Shown here one piece after another: positions 25,847-32,347 of a stretch of DNA of 49,692 nucleotides. How positions within the stretch are numbered: position 1 is the first letter of the stretch; each line of letters opens with the position of its first letter. Under the pieces are notes generated by a model. That model saw only the letters and a list, made by a program, of their open reading frames with translations. It did not search any database and was not told the origin of the DNA. This DNA is from Candidatus Aegiribacteria sp. (lineage in GTDB: Bacteria > Fermentibacterota > Fermentibacteria > Fermentibacterales > JCC-6), in contig WTBT01000032.1 in NCBI GenBank assembly GCA_013138965.1, positions 1 through 49,692 on the forward strand. The letters run 5' to 3'. The translations under genes and the position numbers were made by a program.

Positions 25847-25875
25847 AATATGGTTTCACAGGAAGTATCTGTCAA
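25847..25875 (-). promoter_or_regulatory. vapBC promoter and operator
   Basis: On the minus strand, TTGACA (25870-25875) and CATATT (25847-25852) are 17 bp apart. An inverted repeat AACCA-TAT-TGGTT (about 25843-25855) covers the -10 box, as expected for VapB autorepression. The stretch 25876-26138 downstream holds no gene I can support. Confidence 0.65.
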
Positions 25876-26138
25876 CGATCCTTTTGCCTTCTCCTTGGTC
25901 GAGCAAGGCTTGGTTTAGTTACCTCTTCTCCCCTTCTTTTCGCCCCTGAGTTCGTCCATGATGTTTCGAACCTTCTGCATTTCTTTTTGCTCAGTAACCA
26001 TTGCATCGAGTTCCCACTTTGGTTGTGGCAATAGAAGCACGAAGAGGAATCGTTCCATTGAAGCTTGCGATAGCTTCGGATCGGAGCTGCAACCCCGTCA
26101 ATACCCTTATTCATACCATCTATAGATAATTAGTACCC

Positions 26139-27185
26139 TTATTCTGCGTGATATTTCCATCTAGCCCCCCGCCCCCGACCCGTGCAGGAAACTTTTCCTT
26201 CCTGTTTCAATGTACCTAAAATGGATTGAATCCAGTCGCGCCCTACCCCGGAGCAGACAGCTTCAAGCTGTTGCAGGGTGAACTCGCCCGGCATCCCCTG
26301 AAGCGCATGTATCACCATTTCCATTTTCCCGCCGCGCGGAGCCTGAATCTGCCCCACCCGCTCTTCGAACTCCCGGCAGGCCTGCTTAAGGATAAACAGA
26401 AGGTAGCCAATATAGGGCCAGGGATCGTGTTTCCCGTCATGCCAGCCCTGCGAACTCAATTGCAATGTTTCGTAATAGCGCTCCTTGTTCTGTTCAATGA
26501 TGCGTTCCAGACTAATGTAACGTCCTGCATCAAACCCCAGATGATAGCAGGTCTGGAGCAAAAGCAAGCGGGATACCCGCCCGTTACCATCCCGAAACGG
26601 ATGGATACAAAGAAAATCCAGATTAAGTGCTCCCAGCAAAATCAGAGGGTGAACCCGGCTATCACTTCGCAAACCATCCATCAACTCGAAGCTTTGTCTC
26701 GTCATATCAGGAGTTTGCTCCGGCGAAACCGATCTAAACCGTACAACCTGATCCCCGTTTGGAAGAATTTCGACGATATCGACGGGCTTGTTCTTGTACT
26801 TCCCGGCATCCCAGATATCTCCCCGGCTCAAGCGATGGAACCGCAGAACAGTCTCCTCCGAAAGCGAAAGACCGGCACCTTCTGAATGGATCAGGTTCAA
26901 AGCCATTCTGTATCCCGCCACCTCTTCCTCATCTCGGCTCCTGTAGGCGGACGCACCGAAAATCAGCGTTTTGATCCGCTTTTGATCCACCTGCACTCCT
27001 TCGATCCGATTGGAGGAAACCGCACTCTCAATCAACGCATGTTCACGAAGCGCTTTCAGCTTCTGAGGTACCTGACGAGTGAACAGCTCCTGTTTTCCGC
27101 GATATTCCATCAGATCCCCAATTTGCCAATTTATCTTCATCGGAACCGGGATATCATTCATTTGAAATCTCCGCAATGTTTTCAC
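26139..27185 (-). CDS. Fic/DOC-family protein (putative AMPylase), class II
   Basis: The 348-residue protein has the Fic catalytic loop HPFRDGNGRVSRLLLLQ starting at about His195, matching HxFx(D/E)GNGRxxR. An N-terminal inhibitory motif SSNRIEG (residues 57-63) matches (S/T)xxxE(G/N), so its activity is probably held down by its own helix. A C-terminal winged-helix-like region (FTLQQLEAVCSGVGRDWIQS) follows. Fic proteins transfer AMP or other groups to target hydroxyls. Most full-length bacterial members of this architecture are regulators of unknown target. It follows the ImmA/PIN-like pair on the same strand. Confidence 0.9.
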   Translation of the reverse strand: MKTLRRFQMNDIPVPMKINWQIGDLMEYRGKQELFTRQVPQKLKALREHALIESAVSSNRIEGVQVDQKRIKTLIFGASAYRSRDEEEVAGYRMALNLIHSEGAGLSLSEETVLRFHRLSRGDIWDAGKYKNKPVDIVEILPNGDQVVRFRSVSPEQTPDMTRQSFELMDGLRSDSRVHPLILLGALNLDFLCIHPFRDGNGRVSRLLLLQTCYHLGFDAGRYISLERIIEQNKERYYETLQLSSQGWHDGKHDPWPYIGYLLFILKQACREFEERVGQIQAPRGGKMEMVIHALQGMPGEFTLQQLEAVCSGVGRDWIQSILGTLKQEGKVSCTGRGRGARWKYHAE

Positions 27186-27237
27186 TTCAACCCTCCGATT
27201 CTTAACCGCGAAACCGATTCACCGCATTTTTTCTTAC

Positions 27238-27516
27238 TCATCCGGCACTTCCCGGTATCCTGACCGGAACGAGCCTATCTGATACTTCACTTGCATCAGC
27301 ACAGAATACCCCGAGTCGCTTTGATTTAATATCCTGCTTCAGATTGATATGTACTTTTCGACTACTATCATCTTTGAAGTAGTAGACTTCCTTGTTAATC
27401 ATCGTTTCAGTCATTGTAACTTCATATCGTGATAGTAGTTGAGACCACACACCAACTTCATGAAGTGTTATGACTACATCTGAATCAAGGAGTACTAAGC
27501 GTGGTTTCGTAGACAT
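27238..27516 (-). CDS. short PIN-like protein, partner of the HTH-ImmA protein (probably truncated)
   Basis: The 92-residue frame begins MSTKPRLVLLDSDVVITLHE, a PIN-like start with two aspartates, and continues with EVTMTETMINKEVYYFKDD. It overlaps the end of the HTH-ImmA gene by 32 nt. Proteins coded after this type of HTH-ImmA gene are usually longer, with further acidic residues; here the frame ends soon after ADASEVSDRL, so the C-terminal half seems lost. Confidence 0.55.
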   Translation of the reverse strand: MSTKPRLVLLDSDVVITLHEVGVWSQLLSRYEVTMTETMINKEVYYFKDDSSRKVHINLKQDIKSKRLGVFCADASEVSDRLVPVRIPGSAG

Positions 27517-28621
27517 CTGAATTCAGGTCAATCCCGTATAATAGAAGTTCATCACGCAGACCAGAGACTGTTGTTTCAAGCAAATCAGCGAGGCGACCGA
27601 TTGAAATTCTGCCATCATTATATGCCTTGTAAGCTAAAGCGATGTACCTCGAAGGGAATGGCAATTCACTGTATTGATCATCCCGCTCAAGATTCTTGTC
27701 AATGGCGCTCAGTTCAGGTGATGAGAAAAAAGCAGGAGGGACATCATCTGCAATCAACTTCAGGTTGGCTAATCTCCATAGCAGAGCAATGGTGCTTACA
27801 TCATAGCTCCGAGCCAACATCATTAGATCGTACCAACGGATTTTGTCATCGCTTACAAGACGATGGAAATCAGATCGTATACACTCTTCAGGCATTAGCA
27901 GTGAGCTGGCAAATATCTCAGCAAGAGTTTCATTACGACTGCTCATTTTTTCAGTCCATGATTTTGGATGATCCTCTGAACCCCAGGTAATCAGATGAAA
28001 TAACTCGTGACCTAAGCTATAATTCTGTCTCCATCCTGGTTCAGATGAATTAAGCAGTATACCAACTCCGAAATCACCTTTGGTGCAAGCAGCAGAACCT
28101 GTTGCAAGATCATCGGAGAAAACCCAAACACCCCATTCCTCTTCGATAGCATCTCGCAGAGCACAAGCAGGTTTGTCTCCAAGGGACAGGCTTTTCCTGT
28201 AACTATGAGCCCAATCCATAACATCCTCATAGCTCGTTAAATGTGGCTCGTATAATGGTTTTTCCGGTAGCTCCTGGCTTGTTTTGGAGCCTGTGCAATC
28301 AACAATAAACCTATAGTTTTGGCATCGCTGAAAAAAAAGAGCCTCATCCTTCGCTACATCGGAAGTGTCGTTGAGTGCACGCCACTGTACTACCGGTTTT
28401 TGTATGGTTCGAAGTCCAAGGATGGTTTCAATGCTTGTATGAAAATAGCCTGCTAGAATTGAAAGTTCGAATGCTCGAAGAGCTCGATCACCTCTCTCAA
28501 TGTCGGAGATGCTTTGTGCATGCCTTAGGCCAAGTACTTCAGCCAATTCCTGCTGAGATAAGGCCCATGATTCTCTGAGTTTACGAATACGCTTACCAAT
28601 AAGATGATTGTTCGTTTTCAT
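27485..28621 (-). CDS. HTH-XRE and ImmA/IrrE-type metallopeptidase
   Basis: Starting at ATG 28621 (MKTNNHLIGKRIRKLRES, with a GGGGGTG site upstream), the protein has an XRE helix-turn-helix in the first 70 residues (LSQQELAEVLGLRHAQSISD). The ImmA/IrrE zinc peptidase motif HELFH follows at about residue 205, with the third-ligand helix ETLAEIFASSLLMPEE. ImmA-type enzymes cut a partner repressor or antitoxin. Combination with a PIN-like partner suggests a toxin-antitoxin-like or phage-response module. Confidence 0.85.
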   Translation of the reverse strand: MKTNNHLIGKRIRKLRESWALSQQELAEVLGLRHAQSISDIERGDRALRAFELSILAGYFHTSIETILGLRTIQKPVVQWRALNDTSDVAKDEALFFQRCQNYRFIVDCTGSKTSQELPEKPLYEPHLTSYEDVMDWAHSYRKSLSLGDKPACALRDAIEEEWGVWVFSDDLATGSAACTKGDFGVGILLNSSEPGWRQNYSLGHELFHLITWGSEDHPKSWTEKMSSRNETLAEIFASSLLMPEECIRSDFHRLVSDDKIRWYDLMMLARSYDVSTIALLWRLANLKLIADDVPPAFFSSPELSAIDKNLERDDQYSELPFPSRYIALAYKAYNDGRISIGRLADLLETTVSGLRDELLLYGIDLNSDVYETTLSTP

Positions 28622-28656
28622 AAAGATCACCCCCACACTCAATGATTTCCATAAGG

Positions 28657-28684
28657 ATTATAGACTATTCTTGGGATATGTCAA
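28657..28684 (-). promoter_or_regulatory. consensus promoter of the HTH-ImmA gene
   Basis: On the minus strand, TTGACA (28679-28684) and TATAAT (28657-28662) are 16 bp apart. Both boxes match the sigma-70 consensus exactly, so tight repression by the encoded HTH protein is likely. Confidence 0.75.
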
Positions 28685-29006
28685 GTTTTTCTTGAATCCT
28701 GAATCATAAATTAATTTGAATTGATCGTTATCAGTAGAGCAAGATCAGGAGACCGCCTATGGTTGGTGTCACGGTTTCTGCGGAATCAGCGGCTATTCAA
28801 AGGGTCTTCAGATCATTCCTGGTTAGATTCCTGTTATTATCGAACAGCTCGGAACTACTCGGAAGTCGATCGCTTCCGAGTCGAGGTCCGGGTTTCGGTA
28901 GGCTGTTCGAGAGTAGAGCTTCCAGATGTAGGATTGTTCCTGACGATTATCATTGGACACTTGACGTGACATGTTACGGGACATACATTGTCGTTGGAGG
29001 TGAAGT
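28685..29006. other. intergenic stretch, no gene recognised
   Basis: Two overlapping frames of about 80 codons exist here on the plus strand (28721-28969 and 28759-29010), but their sequences are rich in Arg/Ser with no family resemblance and no ribosome-binding site. I regard the stretch as the upstream region of the Xre-RES pair. Confidence 0.4.
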
Positions 29007-29390
29007 ATGAAAGCTATGCAAACATCTGCTACAGTAGTATGTCAATTAGAGAAAACTGCTGCCAAGGAGACAATCGAAGCAGCTCTGGAGTATTTAGGCT
29101 TGAGCAAAGTCGAACTTGCCAGAGCACTCGGTGTTGATAGGCGAACCATTTTTAGATACCGAAATAGAGTTAATGTCCCTTCAAGACATGTTCGCGCCAA
29201 GATGGAGAAACTCCGCGAGATTCAACACCTGCTCAGCGAGATATTCGATGGACGTGATGCCCAGCTGAATTGGCTCTGCAGCCCGGTGCCACTTCTGCGA
29301 GGAAGTCGACCAATTGACCTATTGCGTCGAGGTGACATAGATGAGGTTCTCTCCATACTGGCTGGACTCCATTCAGGCGCGCAGATGTGA
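29007..29390 (+). CDS. Xre/MbcA/ParS-type antitoxin (DUF2384)
   Basis: The 127-residue protein has a central HTH (LGLSKVELARALGVDRRTIF) and a C-terminal toxin-binding region (LSEIFDGRDAQLNWLCSPVP, then RPIDLLRRGDIDEVLSILAG). This matches the Xre-family antitoxins of RES-domain toxins. GGAGG-like sequence precedes the ATG. Its stop overlaps the RES gene start by 4 nt. Confidence 0.85.
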   Translation: MKAMQTSATVVCQLEKTAAKETIEAALEYLGLSKVELARALGVDRRTIFRYRNRVNVPSRHVRAKMEKLREIQHLLSEIFDGRDAQLNWLCSPVPLLRGSRPIDLLRRGDIDEVLSILAGLHSGAQM

Positions 29391-29635
29391 TATTAAAGGG
29401 TCTCGTATGGAGGCACATTCCAGCAGGTGCCCACCCGTTGCACGTCGGTTTTATACTGAGAGCCAAGGGACGCTGGAATCGAGCTGGTGAGTACGGTGCT
29501 CTCTACACATCCCTAACGGTAAATGGTGCTCGTGCGGAGTATCTGAAGTACCTGATGCAGGCAGGAGCAACAGTCGCTAAAAAGCCACGGAATATCGTTT
29601 CACTCGACATTGGACCGGATTGTATTAAACTCTGA
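29387..29635 (+). CDS. RES-domain toxin, probably truncated
   Basis: The GTG-initiated 82-residue frame has the RES-family beginning LVWRHIPAGAHPLHVG, the RES-type core GRWNRAGEYGALYTSLTVNG with the NAD-binding Arg and Tyr, and NIVSLDI. RES toxins deplete or transfer NAD. Full RES domains run to about 150 or more residues with a later catalytic serine or glutamate region. This frame ends after DIGPDCIKL, so the toxin has likely lost its second half. The antitoxin looks intact. Confidence 0.7.
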   Translation: MILKGLVWRHIPAGAHPLHVGFILRAKGRWNRAGEYGALYTSLTVNGARAEYLKYLMQAGATVAKKPRNIVSLDIGPDCIKL

Positions 29636-29732
29636 TACATACTAATAATCAACGAGTCGAAGAGTATTAGAGTCAGCGAGTTGGCAGTCACTGCCATCCA
29701 CGCCATTGAGGAACGGAAGCATTCCACCATAA

Positions 29733-29798
29733 TCAGCCATAACTACCCACTGAGCACAGGTTATGGCTGGATATTTTCAGAATAGTCAGCCATAACTA
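29733..29798 (+). repeat. hairpin with a third direct copy of its arm
   Basis: CAGCCATAAC (29734-29743) and GTTATGGCTG (29760-29769) form a perfect 10-bp inverted repeat. TCAGCCATAACTA occurs at 29733-29745 and again at 29786-29798 as a direct repeat. No T-run follows, so it is not a standard terminator. Confidence 0.6.
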
Positions 29799-29841
29799 TA
29801 TCTCAGATCGACGGGAGCAATATGATGTCTGATCGCATCAA

Positions 29842-30105
29842 TCATCTTTTGCCCATCTCCTGCAGAACAATACCGCCGATTACAAGAAGAAACCCGGCAA
29901 TGGTCCACAGGCCTATCTTTTCACCCACGACAGAACCGATGAAAACCAGGACTATAAACGGCATCAGGTAAATAAGATACCTAACTTAGGACGTTGTTTC
30001 TGAGAGTTCGAGCGCCTTCTGCCATATAGCAAAGGTTATCCCCATTTCAAAAAGTCCGATGTATACAGAACCGATGATACCCATGAATATCAAGACAGCA
30101 GATAT
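29842..30105 (-). pseudogene. C-terminal remnant of a DMT/EamA-family transporter
   Basis: One minus-strand frame reads FMGIIGSVYIGLFEMGITFA, IWQKALELSETTS, a TAA stop, then VRYLIYLMPFIVLVFIGSVV and GEKIGLWTIAGFLLVIGGIV followed by LQEMGKR. This is the end of an EamA (drug/metabolite transporter) protein: the LS-TTA-V-NLIYL-PF region and the last two membrane helices. There is no start and one in-frame stop. The last 26 bp of the gene recur at 31887-31912. Confidence 0.75.
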
Positions 30106-30279
30106 TCACTGGAGACTCGGTATACGGATGTACCTCCCTCTGTAGTAGGGTCCGTGAATTATCACCCAAAATATATTTCAGGAACATCGTGAGAGAGTCT
30201 AATTCTCGAGCATATACGTTGTCAGACGGTGAACACCAGGAATTGATCCCAGAGAGGTGTCGTTCGGATCCTGGTGAAC

Positions 30280-31641
30280 TCATCCGGTCATCGCCTTCAT
30301 GGCAGCATGGAATGCTCTCCAGCAGAGCATTAACAGGAAGCAATTCTCCTCCAGCGGGTCTTGTGAGTGCACCGACATCAGGGCGCCATGAACACCCGCC
30401 TTGCCCTCATGGTCATCTTCGGCCAGGTCGTTCAGGTATTCGTGGAGCTGGGACGCAAGGCGGTCGAGTCGGGATGCGGTGAACACCTCGGCCGTGATCT
30501 CAATGCTGAGCGAACAGATCAGATCACCGAACGACTTCTGTACGGCATCGTCGAGCATATCCTTCTGCGCGATTGCAGCCAGGATGTCAGGTGACTCTTT
30601 GATCCGCTGTTCCATCACATCGAACCAGGGCATGAACTCCTCTACGGGCAGGAAGAGAACATGCGCATCATCACGCTCCAGCAGGCGCAATGCGGCACTC
30701 TCCATATCGCGGCATTGAGCCTGGGTATAGGCTGCATGTTCGGGATGCGAGGCGCAAAACTCTTCAATTATCGCTTTCTTCTCCGGGTCTTCCGTCAGCT
30801 CCCGTAGCCGGGCTTCCAGCTTGTTATACCCCCTCCGTCGAATCTCTTCCGGGTCGATACCAAGCTTCTCGAATAAGGTAATCTCCTCCCTGTTCCGCTG
30901 CTCCTCCCATTCCAGCATGGCGTGTATGAACATGGTGAGAAGAAACGGATCGGCTCCGTCTTCAACCGGCTCGAGGATCAGGATGGCGCTGTGCTGTATT
31001 GTCCATGCGTCGAGGAACCGTTCGGCTTTCACGTATTCGGGCAGCAGGAGCATCAGGCGTCTCGACAGCGCGTCCCGTTTCTCGTCATCAACCAGGAAGC
31101 GGATGACCTTTGCCGCAATCTCGAAGTTCTCACTGTTCGTCCGGTTTCTTATCGGATATCCGACCTCTTCGAAGGCGCGCTGAAGATCAGTTGCGGAAAG
31201 CCTGATGTTCTCGAACGGTGGCTCTGCCAGTAGACTATCGACCCGTTCGAACAGCTTCCCGGGTTTTCTCATCAGTTTCTCGTACTTATTGCGGTGCGAC
31301 TCCAGTACTTCGGCAGCTTCCTCGATCTCCTGCCGCCGGGAGTCGAATTCGATGTACACCTTTAACTGCTCGGTCAGGGGGGCGAGTTCCCTCTGCATCT
31401 TTCGCGGAAGATGCTTCTGCATCTCTTCCCAGTACGCGAGGGACATCAGATCTTCCGGCATGCCCGGGAATCCGTCATCACGAAGCTGGGCGTTCCGTCT
31501 GCGATCACCGACAGGGAGTTCAGAACTCTCAACCCCGGAAAGTACCGCCTCGGGATGCATTGTCCCTTCCTTAAGCCAGCAGCAGCGCTTGTATTTCTTC
31601 CCGCTGCCGCAGGGGCACGGGGCATTTCGTCCAACCTTCAC
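30280..31641 (-). CDS. SEC-C motif protein of unknown function
   Basis: The 453-residue protein begins with a SEC-C zinc-binding motif (NAPCPCGSGKKYKRCC), like the one at the end of SecA. The rest is largely alpha-helical and acidic (EEAAEVLESHRNKYEKLMRK) with no domain I can name. SEC-C motifs occur in many proteins of mobile or stress-related loci as a protein or nucleic-acid contact module. Its codons look clearly richer in G and C than the surroundings, suggesting recent acquisition. It lies between two transporter-gene fragments. Confidence 0.75.
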   Translation of the reverse strand: MKVGRNAPCPCGSGKKYKRCCWLKEGTMHPEAVLSGVESSELPVGDRRRNAQLRDDGFPGMPEDLMSLAYWEEMQKHLPRKMQRELAPLTEQLKVYIEFDSRRQEIEEAAEVLESHRNKYEKLMRKPGKLFERVDSLLAEPPFENIRLSATDLQRAFEEVGYPIRNRTNSENFEIAAKVIRFLVDDEKRDALSRRLMLLLPEYVKAERFLDAWTIQHSAILILEPVEDGADPFLLTMFIHAMLEWEEQRNREEITLFEKLGIDPEEIRRRGYNKLEARLRELTEDPEKKAIIEEFCASHPEHAAYTQAQCRDMESAALRLLERDDAHVLFLPVEEFMPWFDVMEQRIKESPDILAAIAQKDMLDDAVQKSFGDLICSLSIEITAEVFTASRLDRLASQLHEYLNDLAEDDHEGKAGVHGALMSVHSQDPLEENCFLLMLCWRAFHAAMKAMTG

Positions 31642-31799
31642 TTGATATACTCCATTCGCCCCGTGTCATCGATCATGCAGCACCTGTCATCGGAGTTGAT
31701 GATGGAATCGAGGTCTTCTTCAATCACCTGCATCCGAATATCATGGAATACCGAAATCCAGCAGCATTCGGACAGGAACTCCAAGTATAGCAAAATCGA

Positions 31800-32045
31800 T
31801 CAGTACTGCCCCATCTTGCTCAGTCTTCTCGCCTTTCTGGGAGAGAGTTTTCGTCGAAATTCATAATCCAGGCTCAGATAATTACTTCTTTTGACCATCC
31901 CCTGCAGAACAAGCTGAAAAGGGGTAAGCCAGCGCAGGGTCAGCTTGAAAGCTGAAGCAGCGGTTGACCAGAATACTACAGCGGTCAGAGCCAGTACTCG
32001 CGGTTTCACTTGGTGCCCTTTCCAGTGATGGCAGCATTTTCTCAT
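31800..32045 (-). pseudogene. N-terminal remnant of a DMT/EamA-family transporter, fused to its own 3' end
   Basis: The frame encodes KPRVLALTAVVFWSTAASAF and KLTLRWLTPFQLVL, the first membrane helix and loop of an EamA transporter. It then jumps to LQGMVKR, equivalent to the final LQEMGKR of the remnant at 29842-30105. About 230 codons between these points are missing. The 26-bp stretch at 31887-31912 matches 29845-29870 at 24 of 26 positions. The next 40 codons are unlike the family. Confidence 0.65.
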
Positions 32046-32150
32046 TTCACAGCAATATGTTATGAAATCACCGCTGTCAGCCAGGCTGTTTTACGCTCTT
32101 GCCGTCGATTTCCGCAGAGCTTTCACAGATTACTCAATGTCTTGCATATA

Positions 32151-32198
32151 GCGCAATATATGGACACAGCGCTATAGTCTTAACACCAGATATTGTGT
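32151..32198 (+). promoter_or_regulatory. two tandem NrdR-box-like sites
   Basis: GCGCAATATATGGACA (32151-32166) and ACACCAGATATTGTGT (32183-32198) both resemble the NrdR consensus ACACWATATATWGTGT, the second matching 14 of 16 positions. They are 32 bp apart start to start, three helical turns, as in known paired NrdR boxes. They lie just upstream of the nrdD promoter. Confidence 0.65.
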
Positions 32199-32206
32199 TT
32201 ATTCAC

Positions 32207-32234
32207 TTGACACGGGAAAGACATAAAATATACT
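32207..32234 (+). promoter_or_regulatory. nrdD promoter
   Basis: TTGACA (32207-32212) and TATACT (32229-32234) are separated by 16 bp. The untranslated leader to the ATG at 32348 would be about 105 nt; I see no riboswitch fold in it. The stretch 31642-32347 otherwise contains only the transporter remnant. Confidence 0.65.
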
Positions 32235-32347
32235 CGACAGGTGGAAATCCGGATGCTGACGACCACATTGAATAACTGTTTATCTACTTGATAATATTTA
32301 CTGGCGGTTTTTTTCAGAGAACTGATTCTGCTGCTGCGGGGTAAATC

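Noticed and set aside
25872-26114. 80-codon minus-strand frame between vapB and the Fic gene
   Set aside because: Arg/Ser-rich composition, no ribosome-binding site, no recognisable family.
28721-29010. Two 80-codon frames upstream of the Xre-type antitoxin
   Set aside because: They overlap each other, have no initiation signals and match no family; treated as intergenic.
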